Assembly (NCBI GenBank): GCA_900175165.2
Contig: FWWN02000129.1
Span: forward strand, 45,112 to 109,111
Source: Rhizomucor pusillus
Lineage: Eukaryota > Mucoromycota > Mucoromycetes > Mucorales > Lichtheimiaceae
DNA: 64,000 bases
Direction of reading: 5' to 3'
This document shows positions 46,071-59,016 of this stretch, piece after piece. The stretch's first letter is position 1. Each line of letters starts with the position of its first letter. Position numbers and translations under genes: made by a program. The notes under the pieces are model-generated. The model was not told the DNA's origin, searched no databases, and was given only the letters and a program-made list of their open reading frames with translations.

Positions 46071-49000
46071 ATGCACTACTCTTCAGAAAAAAAACGGAGA
46101 CTGGAGAGTCTAGACTATTATTATCAAGCCATTCACACTACGATATTGGCGAAACAGAATCCAGTGAGTGGATTGATTCCAGCTTCTGTTGCTGTTACGG
46201 TAGGTTTCTTGTTCTTGATATAGGAATGGGAAGTAACGGTCTCAACGATAAACGTAGACACATGGAGATTATACAGACGCATGGGTTCGGTAAGATGAAA
46301 TCTAAAAGCAGGTCGGCAGTCTTAATTGACCAGGATGATAGTGACAATGTCTATTCTATTTATGCCGTTTACGGCCTTGCCTTGGCGTATCAGAGACTAG
46401 ATGAAGACAATGGTCGAGCATGTAAGAGACTGGTTTTGTTTATATATTATAATGTGCCTGTTCTGAAAGACGGCTAGTCGAATTGAAGCATTCCGTCATA
46501 AAACTGATGCGTGGTCTGCTTTTTGCAATGATGCGCCAAGCGCAGAAGGTGGAGCAATTCAAAAAGACGCAGGCGTTGGAACATGCCTTGCATGCAAAGT
46601 ATAATACGGCGACCGGGGAGACCGTTGTGGGAGATTTCGATTGGGGTCACTTACAGGTATGCTTGACTACGTGATGATACTGGACATGCATCCTTTGTTT
46701 TTCGGTGTGACAGATGGCTAAAGATATGTCTCACGATCAAGATCGATGCAACGAGTCTTTTCCTGGTCGCCCTTGCAGACATGACGACTAGTGGATATAC
46801 GATTATTTATACACAAGACGAGGTTGATTTTATTCAGAATCTTGTTTTTTACATTGAACGTAAGTCTGCATCTTTAGCAGAAAGATACAACGAGGTCGAA
46901 TGGCTTATCTATCGATGTACCATTAGGGGCTTACCGTACTCCAGACTATGGCATTTGGGAGCGTGGGAACAAGTCTAACCATGGCCAGCCAGAGTTGAAT
47001 TCATCTTCTATCGGCATGGCAGTTGCAGCTTTGAGAGTAATCAATGGTCTCAACCTCTTTGGACCTCATGGTGGTCCGAGCTCCGTAAGTTGTCAAGAAA
47101 GGAAGTCATGCGCAGTTTGAACATCGCTGATAATTGCTCTTTATCAAGGTGATACATGTTTTGCCGGATGAAATCACGAGGAACTCGACGACGCTGCATA
47201 GTTTTTTGCCGAGGGAATCGAACTCCAAGGAAATCGATGGATCGGTGTTATCAGTTATTGGATTTCCAGCGTTTGCTATTGATGATCCACTCTTGATCAA
47301 ACGCACCAAAGAGGAAGCAAAGGTCAAGCTGGAAGGGAAATATGGATGGAAGCGGTTCTTGAGAGATGGACATCAAACTGTTCTCGAAGATACGACGCGC
47401 CTTCACTATGATTTGAACGAACTCAAGATTTTTGAAAATATAGAGTCGGAATGGCCGCTTTTCTTTACGTATCTCGTTTTGGAGGGCTTGTTTACTGGTG
47501 ATCTGAAACAAGCAGAAGAGTACCAACGAAAATTGGAGCCGCTTATTATCGATTCAGTCACCATGCAACCTATCGTACCCCACAGTCCTGTAGCGCTTGC
47601 ATCGCCGATATCATCGCCAGGTTCAGTTCCTCGGTCGTATCAGGAGAGCAATGTCCACATACCTTTGTTGCCAGAATTGTACTATGTTCCGGCCGAAAAT
47701 ATTGAAGCAGAAAAGGCGCAACCGCATTCGCAGCAGAGATATCCAAATGACAATCTACCTTTGGTGTGGGCTTTATCACTTTACTTTTTAGGCCGTCTTA
47801 TACAAGATGATTTACTATCACCATCCGAATTGGATCCACTTGGCCGACGATACAACTCGATGAAAGTGTCACGGCAACATGTCGTCCAAATAGTGCTATT
47901 GTCTGAGGATGGAGCTCTCCAGAACACGCTCTCTAAATATGGTCTGGAGACACAAACAGTTGACGAGATCTCGTCTGGTATCACGGTGTTGCACCCAAAG
48001 GCGTTAATGGAAATCTATGCTGGTCTAGGCCGCAACGGCAAGCTGGGTCTTAGCGGTAGACCAAAAAGGTAAGCTTCGAAAAGTATGTTCGCTATTAATA
48101 CTATGCTAACACGGCCGTTTCTAGACCTATTGGCGTGCTGGGCACTTCTCGTCTTTACAGGATACAAGGACATATTTATGCATTTACCCCAAATTTTATG
48201 GACAATGAAGAGTTTTATCTCAATTCTGATCCTGATTATCTCGTATCAGCCTTTGAGAGTGAAATCAAATTTACAAGCAGAAATTGGTTTTATCCAGGAC
48301 GACCCACGATGGTGATTGTGTTAACACATGCTTTACTCGGGACTCTGCGGGGACAAATACACGATTCGGCGATCTCTGAAGCACGACCCAACAATTCTCC
48401 CATTCCAGGAAACACGACCGATCGATCAAAGAAGAATCTGCTAAACTTTTTGAACAATCTGCGCTGCGGAGAGTGCAACGGTGTACGGATACGTTTATGC
48501 CGACTGACCGAATCTGTAACTACCAGCAACATTGAATCACTTGACTTTTTGATAAACCAACCAGACATGAACTGGGAAAGCATCTTGCGCGTTGCGCACA
48601 GGACAGCACATTACAGGCGCACGGCTTCCATTCATCGCAAGCTTGGTTACAATGAAAGCGAGACTCAAGCAAATACCCCAGGTGGTCACCGGACTCCTGG
48701 AAGTAAAACTCCTAAGCGACGCAGCACCACTTTCCAAGGGAAATCACTTGCCTCTCCTTTGGATAGACTTAACCAAGAGAGTTATTTCGAAGAAATTAGC
48801 CAGGCGCTCTCCAAACTGGAAACAAACGCGGAGCCAAGGTTCAAACTGAAAGATCCTGAGGATAGCCCGGTTCCTTCAGCTGCGAGAAAAGCTCTATCAC
48901 ACGCCGATAACACTGCCAGCGTTTCATGCAATGGTCAAGAATCCCAACTGACGGAGTCTCCAGCAGCGACAGACATGTTGTCACTTGTGCTTGGAGACCC

Positions 49001-50983
49001 TTCACAATTTTCTCAAGCAGTTGAGAGTCTCGTGGCCTCCGTGAACCTTTACGACCAAATTGGTGAGTTGTGATTCCAACAATGGATATATGTACATTTA
49101 GAGCTACATGTTAAATTTCGTCGCTTTAGATCTCTTGCAATACCTTGCGTCGTGCCAAAGCACTGACTATTATATCAACGAACTCGAAGCCACGATCAAA
49201 GAGCTTTTGGAGGAAGTGTATATCAAATCCATGCGACTCCAATACTGGTCTATAGCACGTCAATCAGCGGGGCTGCTCAAGAAGATTGTTCCATCCTTGA
49301 CTATTAACATTACAGACCTTGTCATTCGCCAGAAACAAATAAGCATCGGCTCAGGTCCTCAAGAATACTTGATTTCTATGCCTACCGGTTCAGACGCATT
49401 AAGCAAGATGATTTCGGAGCACTGGTAATGTCGAAAATTGTGTCTTTTACAGATCATATCTAAACAACATTGTAGCAACGACGATATTCGGGAAGGACCG
49501 GTTGTTCAGGAAATTATCATATACCTTGGCAGCTTTATACGCACAGTCCCTCATATATTTGACGGTATTCTTCGACTGCGTACACACTATATCATCATTG
49601 CGTTGCGCGAGGAGATAAGCCGCATGAACAACTGCGACGAAGAAGAGGCGATCGAGCACTTGATGCAGCTGTCACCTTTTGAGCTTAAGTCACTCCTGGG
49701 TACCATTCTGTCGGGGCCTAGTCTCTGTGATGATACAAAGGATATTGTTGTACGGGATAAGCCTGGAGGATTGCTTATGCTATCGATGCCAACATCAGAA
49801 ACTAAAGACAAGGAGGACAAGACTGCGACGATTGCAAACCTCGAAGATAGATCAGTGCCGAGATCTGGGGTGGCAGACGGCCGTGGGCAGAATACTATCC
49901 ACATCACTGCACAGTCAGGAGGTTATGCATCTGGCAACTTTGCAAAGGTTGAAATCAATGGAAGCGTTATGAATGCAAATTCTCGAGGTATCCACATCTG
50001 GGCTATCGATCGTGGTGCCAAGCTAGTCTTGGAACATGCCTCTTTCGATACCCACATATCCGAAGAAGAAAGCCGCGAGTTCAAGCGCTTTGTGGATTGG
50101 TTGCCACTGGGAACAATATGTGTGATAGTTGCAAAGGATGACTTTACGGAGCATCTTGGCACAGATGGCATTGAAACATTTGAAAGCTTAGGCAGCAAGT
50201 ACATACGGAAAGTCAGATATCGCGATTCCTATGCCTTTATCGGCGAGAAGGGTAAAGGGTTGGAGGACGAGAAATTTGAAGATTGAAGTACTTAATCGTT
50301 TTCTAGGTGGCGATCCAGATCAGATCGTTGAAGTACACAAAGGTTCCGCTGATGGTCCCACTGATGTGATCGAGAAACGATTTGATATATCACAATCTGC
50401 TAAAAATGATGAAGATATCAGCATTACGAGTCTATTCCCACACTCCAATGGCCGCTGGCTACGTCGTCGTAAAAACGACGGAGCACTCAACCGTGTCCCG
50501 CCTCATTTCTTTCCTCGTACGTGGCAAATCCTGGACAACTCGAAAGGATTACGCATCCATCAACATTTTTTGCCGCGTGATCCTACGGTGCTGGAGAAGA
50601 CGGCTGAAGAATTCAACTTTGCACTTGCAGTTGAAGGATTCCTGGGATGGTTCGTTGACCCTGCTGAGAGACAGATTGCGGTAGAAACCATCAGCGTGAT
50701 ACACAAACTGAGGGAACGAAACCCGGAAATGCATTTTGACGAAGAGATTGATATTTCTCTTATTTTGGACAAGGCAATGGAGGACTTTTGGAACAAGTGG
50801 ACTGCAAACCAAGCACGAGACAATCTGGGCTACAATGAAAACAAGGGCATAGCAAGGAAAATGTTCTACGATCTGCCTCAACATGGATCAACTGAAAGTA
50901 CTTTTGCATACTTGGCAAAGGCGGCTCTAAAGACGCTTCCGTTTCAGTTTCACTACGATTCTGCCGAGCAGCAAATGCAGTAG
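46071..50983 (+). CDS. phosphorylase-kinase alpha/beta-like regulatory subunit with ILEI/FAM3 domain
   Basis: Eleven exons, 46071-46199, 46258-46289, 46342-46421, 46478-46656, 46742-46859, 46927-47084, 47149-48068, 48125-49062, 49130-49424, 49476-50251 and 50307-50983, give 1433 residues. The N-terminal half is the GH15-like domain of phosphorylase-kinase regulatory subunits: [59 protein letters not shown] and [17 protein letters not shown]. Residues about 540-950 are the helical C-terminal region. At about 1095-1215 an ILEI/FAM3 fold follows: [48 protein letters not shown]. About 215 C-terminal residues close the protein. The animal subunits end in a CaaX box; this one does not. A glycogen-linked role is inferred. 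Confidence 0.85.
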
Positions 50984-51079
50984 AAACTAGTTCAACGTGA
51001 TAATCAACTGTTGATAACATTTTACAACGGCTTACAAATATTGTTTAAACTTCATGGAGATCGAATCTGTCTATATTCT

Positions 51080-52388
51080 TTACGCTTTAGGTTCCAATCG
51101 TTCTTTGAGTTCTTCTAATCGTTCTACAGTGCTGGGTCCATGATTCCATATCTCTTGATAATTTCCATCTCTGTTGCAGGTTGGTAATCCAACTTGCTCC
51201 ACTGCAAAACTCGCAGATACGCTGCCATACACACATGCCATGACTGGATCTTTGTTGGATTCAACCCATCCAACGCAGAGTCCGCCGCCTAGAAGCACCG
51301 TTTGTTAGAATCCAGGTAATGCAAAGCAGATACGAGAAAAGTGAACATACAGAATGCATTTCCGGCACCTGTCACGTCCCGAACCCGTGAATTTGACGTG
51401 TGGTATGCAGGCACCCATGTGTGTTGTCCATCCTTGGCAGCGACCAAAGCGCCCAATTTCCCTGAGCGGATAATAACGGTCGTGTCTTTTCCGTTCAATA
51501 GTTCCCGGATTCTCTTGGCGACTACCTCAACATCCTCCTTATCGTTTGCTGTCGGCGCACCGAGCAAGCACGCAGCTTCTCCGTGATTTGGCGTAAGGAT
51601 ATCCACCATCCCTGCTGCTTGGCAGACGAGGTCCAGGCGCTATTATTCTAATTTGATAGCCGTACGTATACCGCTTGAAAATAACGAATACCTACCTCTG
51701 CTCGGCACGACCAAGGCACGGGTTCCCAGATAAACGAGCAGGCCTGAGTGACCTTATTGGTAGCTTCCCTTTCCCTCCAGCGGGTTACAATTTCTATAGC
51801 ACGTTCAGGCGACGAAATGATATGGATAGCTTTGAGGGTAGGGACCCAGTCCTCGGGAGGATCGTCGGCGGTAGTTCTTATGATGGGGTGAATGTACTCA
51901 AAATCGCTATCATTCGATATAGTTTTAGCTTCTTCCCTGCATAGCGTACACGCCTTTTCATATTTACTTGATCTAGCATGCGTATTACCGTTGATCGTCG
52001 GATTGAAATATATTAAGTCCTCTCGTAGTATGCTGGTCCATGTGTACACGATGTATGAGTGAAATATCAAGACTCTCCAGCTGATCACTGATCTGTTTGG
52101 GATGGTCAAATCCTTCCTGCGATATGTATCCAATTTTCTTGCTCTCTTGCGGGCCATTGCACCAGACTCGCATACCTGATAAAACATAAGGCACCACACT
52201 GTTATGCACTCGCTCCTCTACTCCTTGTCCAGCATCAAAAAGAAAGAAAGCATACCATAGATGGCGTAAATGCCAGCGCCTCCCAGAATGTCGCGTTTCT
52301 CTGTTCCATCTTGGTAACGAATGTCATCTATAATGAGGCTTCCCAGGGACGCAAACACCACGGGCTTCGTATCTCTCTGCGTGGCCAT
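51080..52388 (-). CDS. PfkB-family sugar-kinase-like protein, Mak32 type
   Basis: Five exons, 52256-52388, 51989-52175, 51696-51906, 51351-51639 and 51080-51288, give 342 residues. The PfkB fold is seen from VVFASLGSLIIDDIRY and LGGAGIYAIYG at the N-terminus to VDILTPNHGEAACLLG and VRDVTGAGNAFCGGLCVGW. The last motif normally reads GAGD, whose Asp is the catalytic base; here it is Asn. DFEYIHPIIR is typical of the fungal Mak32 branch, named for a yeast gene needed for killer-virus maintenance whose biochemistry is unclear. The acceptor at 51907 was chosen because it alone gives RDFEYIHP in frame. No targeting signal is visible. Confidence 0.82.
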
Positions 52389-52979
52389 GTTGAAAGCGAT
52401 TTAGATAACAGTAAAATCCCGAAATTTGAGCTTTCTTTTTCAACATATCACAGTATTTCTGTTTTCAGGTCTTTCTTCATATTCCTCTATTCCTTTTCCT
52501 ATTTCATCCTATAGTTATTTTCATATTTACAAGCATCCAAATTGCGAATCACTAGTGAATATGTTATAAAATCTTAAATTCAACATCATTCGCGGAATAC
52601 AATAACGACTCCTGTGTTTCAGTATGTAGTCTGTAAAGTCAATTAATGGATAAAGCACTATAACGAGGAGGCATCATTTTATCGACAGGTCCTTTATACA
52701 TTAGAATAAAGATAAGCCTGTCTAGTCCTTTGTTACGAGTGGGCTGCCACCATTTGTTGCAGTTGCAGCTCAAGATATTCATTTTCGCTAACACGCCCCT
52801 GATTTTTGAAGTTATCCAAAATTCATTGTGCTTATTATACTCGTTATAAATGGATCGTCGATGGGACTCGCCAAGGGCAAGATTGTCTTTAGGAATGAAG
52901 AAAGCGGGATATCATTTACTTGTGCGTATTGAAAAAGAAAAGGAGAACGAAAACAAAATGCAACAAGACTATTAGCTTT
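52389..52979. other. intergenic stretch
   Basis: This 591-bp AT-rich spacer separates the PfkB start from the tubulin stop. No coding signal is seen. Confidence 0.4.
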
Positions 52980-54606
52980 TTAGTATTCGGCAGCTTCATC
53001 CTCAATTTCGGAATCGCCGAGGGAGTCAGAGCCAACTTCTTCGTAGTCCTTCTCAAGAGCGGCCAAGTCCTACAAATAGTAGGACTATAAGTAAAATGTA
53101 TTGCTAATGTAGTATGCATGTATAATAACTTACCTCTCTAGCTTCACTAAATTCTCCTTCTTCCATACCTTCGCCGACATACCAGTGGACAAAGGCACGC
53201 TTGGCGTACATCAAATCGAACTTATGGTCAAGACGAGCCCAAGCTTCAGCGATGGCAGTGGTGTTGCTGAGCATGCAGACGGCTCTGTTGACATCGGCCA
53301 TGTCTGCATCGGGGACAACGGTGGGTTTCTGGTGGTTGATACCGACCTTAAAACCGGTAGGGCACCAGTCGACAAACTGGATGGTGCGCTTCATCTTGAT
53401 AGATGTGATGGCAGCGTTAGTATCCTTTGGAACGACGTCGCCGCGGTAGAGCAAGCAGCAAGACATGTATTTGCCGTGGCGAGGGTCGCACTTGACCATC
53501 TGGTTGTTAGGTTCAAAGCAAGCGCTGGTAATCTCCTGAACAGAGAGCTGTTCGTGGTATCTCTTGGCAGCGGAGATGATGGGTGCATAGGTGACAAGAG
53601 GGAAGTGGATACGGGGGTAAGGCACCAAGTTGGTCTGGAATTCGTTCAAATCGACGTTCAAGGAACCATCGAAACGGAGAGAGGCGGTGATCGAGGAAAC
53701 AACTTGAGCGATAAGACGGTTCAAGTTACGGTAGGTTGGGCGCTCAATATCGAGATTACGACGGCAGATGTCATAGATAGCCTCGTTGTCGACCATGAAG
53801 GAGCAGTCGGAGTGCTCAAGCGTGGTGTGGGTGGTCAGGATGGAGTTGTAAGGCTCAACGACAGCGGTTGAGACCTGAGGAGCAGGGTAAACGGAGAATT
53901 CTAGCTTGGACTTTTTGCCATAGTCGACAGACAGACGCTCCATCAAGAGTGCACCGAAACCGGAGCCAGTACCACCGCCGAAGGAGTGGAAGACAAGGAA
54001 ACCTTGTAGACCCTGGCAGTTATCAGCCAACTTGCGAATGCGGTCAAGGACAGTGTCGACAAGCTCCTTGCCAACAGTATAGTGACCTCGGGCGTAGTTA
54101 TTGGCAGCATCTTCCTTGCCGGTGATCAATTGCTCTGATAGAGGAGTGTAAAGACGTGTCAGCCGGTACGTGGTTAGCAAGAGACACAGTTTTGTTTTGG
54201 TACAACTGTACCTGGATGGAAAAGTTGACGGTAGCTGCCAGTGCGGACTTCATCCACAACGGTGGGTTCCAAGTCGGCAAAAACTGTACGTGGTACATGC
54301 TTTCCGGAACTTGTTTCGCTGAAGAAGGTGTCAAAAGACTTGTCACCTTGGGGTTCTTCGCCGGGAATGCGACCATCAGGTTGGATACCGTGCTCTAAGC
54401 AGTACTGTCATCGCGTTAAAGATCTATCCCATGTTTCTTCCTTCTGGAGTTTGCGAGTATTACCAGTTCCCAGCATGCATTGCCGATTTGGATACCAGCC
54501 TAAAAACCGACATCGAGGTCGGATCCCGTCAAGAAGTGATATAAAAAAGGCGGCGAGCACTTTGATCGCTTACCTGACCGACGTGGACGCTAATGATTTC
54601 ACGCAT
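52980..54606 (-). CDS. alpha-tubulin
   Basis: This is the alpha subunit of microtubules, 450 residues. Exons are 54574-54606, 54464-54499, 54212-54404, 53134-54134 and 52980-53069. The start [11 protein letters not shown] is spread over two tiny exons of 33 and 36 nt with [12 protein letters not shown]. Later motifs are [16 protein letters not shown], the GTP loop GGGTGSGFG, the alpha-type catalytic Glu region ([20 protein letters not shown]) and a C-terminal tail rich in Glu/Asp ending EAAEY. That last Tyr is the site of detyrosination. Third-position C is strongly preferred over A in sense codons, as expected for a highly expressed gene. Confidence 0.97.
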
Positions 54607-57205
54607 GTTCGAGTATGTATTTGATGGTGTTTGAGACTGTCGATAGTTCCAAGATTAGGGCAGGAGACCGACGTATAAAGGCGGAAAGAGTTTAGGGAAA
54701 AGAGAGGTTGGACGACGCGTTTTAAGTGCACATGTGGGTTATAACTGCGCACCAATCAAGGAGATCCTGAATGCACTTCACGAGTTTGGGTCGCCTGACT
54801 GCGGGCCTTATGCATTCAAACCAGTTTGTTTTCAGCTCGTTATACATGACTCTTCTAATCTGCTGAAGCGTAATGCATTGCTTCAACAAGGCGATCTAGG
54901 CAGCTACTATCTATAGTATGTCACTCCTCAAAATCGTCAGAAACTGTATCAAAACTCTGAAATGAATCAATGTTCGTTAACCGGTAATGAATGTTCTAGA
55001 CATATATAGTAGGTACACCAACCATCTTTCACGCTAAAGACACATAGAGTTCTAAGCCAGTAGCACTCCTGAGGTCCGATGCCCTGAAAGACAAGCATGG
55101 ACTCCTTGTTGGCCATATTAGCGACCTAGCAGGAACACCAAATGCCAGGGTATCGAAAAATTGTCGACCTCCGTCACTCTGGAAAGAATAAAGCGAGCAA
55201 CGAACGAATCAGGTATTCGCTAGAGCTGTTACTAGCTATTTTGTCCTTTTATCATGTCATATAAGGGTGATCGGGTATTTTGAAGGCTCTAGATAGATCT
55301 CTGTTTTGCTGCTGGTGCGCATCATCCACTGCAAAACCTGCAGGGGACTTTCTCCCTACTGCGCTTACGGTTCTTATCGGTAACTTCTATGCTCAATATT
55401 TTCGTAATCTCCATAAAAAGGCTCTTGAAGCCGGCAGGTCGCTTTCGTAGTTGTTGAGACACGCGCTTACATTGGATTTTGACGGCAAGCGATCCATTCA
55501 TCAAGTTCGGCCCTGTGTACAACCATGAGACCGAGGTTTAATCTTAGAAACATTACTTGCAAACTTTCATACAATGCAGGTGGACCTAGTGCGGTTTATT
55601 GAAATCGCTCTACGGCATAGTCACCTTCGATCCTATATTACGTGTTTTCACGAATTCATCGTCAAAGGACCATATCTTGAACTATACAGGCGTCGACATT
55701 CCGCAAGAGACGGCAAGTCCGCTCGGATGTGTTCCTGTTGGAAGCGCGACCTGTCGGGTTGCCTTTGTAGAAAAGGACAAAACAAGTTCACATTCATAAT
55801 ACTCGCACCTCAAGAGAGCTTAGAAAGTGCTCTTTCAAAGTACTATAGATATCGATTTTCATAACGATTGTATTTCTCCCTATCACTTGTTTCTGCATCA
55901 TCTTCAGCTTCCATGATACCGGCTGTCATCCCGACAAGTCAGCCAGTTAGTATGCCACAACAGCGATTGTGCAACCGATGGGCTTACATTAGTATCATTC
56001 TGTGTCGCAACATGACATAAAGAGTGCTACACATGCGAGGCACAACTGAAAACGCGCTAAAAAGTCTAGGAACCCAGGGTCGGGAACCTCGCATACACTT
56101 GCACGAGGTAAGGCACAAGTCCGCCCTTGGAACTCCCTTTTCTTTTTTGTTCCTCCATCTTCATCTGTTGCAATTCTCAACGTTCTCTCATCAGAGTAGA
56201 TTTAACGACTACAAACACCATGAATTTCTAGAATACTACGTATCTAAATGCTGCTTGGGACAGAGTTAGAAGAAGAAATAGCACTTTGGTTTACTCTCAA
56301 CGTCGCCATCCAATCCTCAGTATACTCGGTTTTTGCTATATCCATCCTTTTGCGAGACATTCGGCGTACACACCAGACCTTTCATCAACTAGATGTTACA
56401 GGCGCGTTTCCACTTTCTTGCAGATGGATTTAGTAACTCTCGTGTATCAGTTGCAAAATATCATCCAAGATGGAAGGATACGACTGCAGATGAAGCACAT
56501 GCAGCGGCACATGTTGGATATCGGGTCCTAACTTGGTTCTATGTACTCTGACGTTGTTGCTCAGTTCAGATGATGATTGAAATGAATCGCAATATACACC
56601 ATCAACGTAGCCGAGCTGTGTTGCTAAATTGTAAAAGCTAACGCCAAGTTGATAAGCGACATTCCTTCTATCCTTCTCGCTCGCTGCACTTTGCTGGTGG
56701 AGATATGATCTAGTGCTCAGTTTGGGCCTGGTAGAATAATACAATCTCTTCACTGTTGCGAAGCTTGCGTAAATGCCTTTTTTTTTGGCATGTATTCCCC
56801 AAGTTTTCAAATGGGCTACTTCATGCATGCAATGCCATTGAGCCGGCACGTCGATCCATCATTCCATTCTGATGATTTCCAAACAGTGGATCAATAGAAA
56901 TCCTATCTAGACCAAATCGTTTGACTATACACAACAAAACCATGATATACGAAGATAACAGCAAATAGATAGATGATATTTCAAAGGATGGGAAAGGAAA
57001 CATTTTCAAAGGCGAGAAGGAATAGGAATATGAGAAACTATGTGCGTAGTGGAAAGGGAATAAGTGAAAACAGAAAGCATCATTTCCAACGGGAGCATTT
57101 ACACGTAGCAAAGCGGTATACATGGAATATATACAAATCAAGGGGGATACAAATCAGTCTGGTATGCTTTCGATATGTTCAGCAATGCTGTTTTTTGTTG
57201 CCGTT
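54607..57205. other. gene-poor stretch
   Basis: No supported gene in 2.6 kb. The longest open frames (56430-56849 minus, 55599-55799 plus, 55322-55522 minus) read like chance ORFs or decayed coding sequence; none has splice-consistent partners or a known domain. It is the largest such gap after 2168-5315. Confidence 0.4.
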
Positions 57206-59016
57206 TCAACGGCGCGCACGTGCGGCGTGTTTGGCGGCTCGTGCCTCCTCGGCTTCGCTGGCTCGGCGTCGCTTGGACTCTTGAATCTGCTGCATTCGCT
57301 TTATACGGTTCTCTGGAAAAAATAAACCGATGCATTAATGATTTCTCTTTTCCTTCTTGCCACAGCTTTTTATCCAAGACTCACCTTCCAACGCTTGATC
57401 GTGATTCTTGGAGATCGACTGGTTGAACTGAATCATTTCACTGAAACTGATCTGTTGCGTACGCGAGCCATTGTGGTGCGTCACCATGCTGCGACATTCG
57501 ACTGGTCGGGCGTAAGGAGCTCCTGCCGCGCGAACAGTGTTGCTTGCAGGTCTTGCACTAGGACGCTTGATAAACATAGAAGACGTTTTCGGGGCAGCAG
57601 GTTGAATAGGATGCTTTCGGAAGGATAAAGCAGGCCCTCCTTGTGTCTTGGAAGAAGCAAACGACGATGATGATCGATTGACTACAGTGCAAGAGCCGGA
57701 GCTAGAGCTTCGACGGATACCACCTTTGCTTCCAGTATTGACCGAGGATGGCGTTTCTGGCGGGATATATTCCTCTTCGTACTGCTTTTTGATACGGTTC
57801 TTGCCCTCGAAACGGAATTTGAGTTTTGACAGATCGCAATCAAAATGAGAATTTTTGTCGACATTGGAGAGATAATTGATGGGTGCATACATGGCTTCCA
57901 ATGGACGGATTGACACGTCTGTACCTAAAGTTAGAATTGCATTAGGTCTCCATCGTTGTCAATTTACATTGATTCGCATGAAATGCTTACCATTCACATC
58001 ATAATCCGCAAGCCATTTGTCGATCAAATGATCTGCCAGGATGACAGGATTATCCCTTCGGCTCTCTTGGATTATACTCGCAAACATGCGTTCCTCCTCA
58101 GATTGTACATCGATGAGAAAATATTTGCTGACAATGGCACCCAGAAAGTTGACACTCTTGCAATTGTCAGTTGCTGCAGCTTTTAATATCTAAAGACGGA
58201 ACAGCATTAAATCAAACCATCCGAGACAATCAAAAGATATGACCAAGAATGAAAAAAAAGTACGACAGCCGAGCAGCAAACAACCAACACAAAAGAAGGG
58301 AGGAGAAGAACGACGCGCTTTCCATCTTTGACATCCACAAACAAGATGCCCAAGACATTCCGTTCGTTGTTTACAGCATGACCCCGAGTACACTCATGCA
58401 AATAAAAAAAATTTCTCTTTTGCTTCAAATGGATATTCTCCGATGGCATGAAAACACCGATTTTGAAAAAGATAAATACTTTCCCAGGTGTTGTCGCTCC
58501 CAGCTCAGTGTGATGGAAACTGAGGAAAAACAATGGGGCGTTCATACACCGTGTACATGCAGATAAAGTGTGGTGATTTTGTTTTGTCCTCCACCGGTTG
58601 TAAAAATCCCGACTGGTGTAAAAACACACCAGTATTTTTGTACATGGCGTATGAATTAAGACTCCGCGCGCTGAAGGAGAGGAGAAAAACACGAATTTTT
58701 TTTTCTGTGTCTCTTCTCTCCCCACGGGAGCCATCAACATTGACCACACACTCTCTCCACATAGCTCGCCGCGTACGAGAGAAACATTTGAAGACAAAGT
58801 AGTTTAACGTACCTCATTGAGACGGATGAATGGGATACTGTTTGAACGTCTGTTGTACGTGAATCCCAGTGCAAGCAGCAAGTTAATTCTTTCTGTCCGC
58901 GTTAACTTGCTAAAGTTCACCAGTACATCGTGGTCGTAAGCACCCTCCAGCACCTTGGCAACATCCTTGGAGGGCCAGTTTGGCTTGTTCAACACCGACA
59001 GGAGATTCGGCGCCAT
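57206..59016 (-). CDS. NELF-A-like transcription elongation factor
   Basis: Exons 58813-59016, 57991-58189, 57385-57924 and 57206-57312 give 349 residues. The N-terminus has PNWPSKDVAKVLEGAY then LTRTERINLLLALGFTYNRR; the next exon has ILKAAATDNCKSVNFLGAIV. These run parallel to NELF-A segments RLLLGTLHLPRR and LMEIIQLASLDSDPWVLMVA in the same order. SIRPLEAMYAPINYL followed by LSKLKFRFEGKNRIKKQ parallels the PLECQYLN and HFQLKRKPK segments. NELF pauses RNA polymerase II in animals. The middle is Ser/Pro-rich and the C-terminus is basic (KRRRASEAEEARAAKHAA). The first intron is 623 nt, ten times the local norm. Confidence 0.55.

Noticed and set aside
53185..53871. 228-residue plus-strand open frame
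   Set aside because: It is the antisense shadow of alpha-tubulin, produced by that gene's biased codon use.
55599..55799. Plus-strand open frame that reads like protein
   Set aside because: It lacks an ATG and has no supporting exons or recognisable family; possibly decayed coding sequence but not supportable.
56430..56849. 139-residue minus-strand open frame
   Set aside because: No domain, no splice partners, no typical start context; it lies in a gene-poor stretch and reads like a chance ORF.
58207..58797. 196-residue minus-strand open frame
   Set aside because: It lies inside the proposed long intron of the NELF-A-like gene, is Cys/Phe-rich without a domain, and the flanking exons match NELF-A in order across it.
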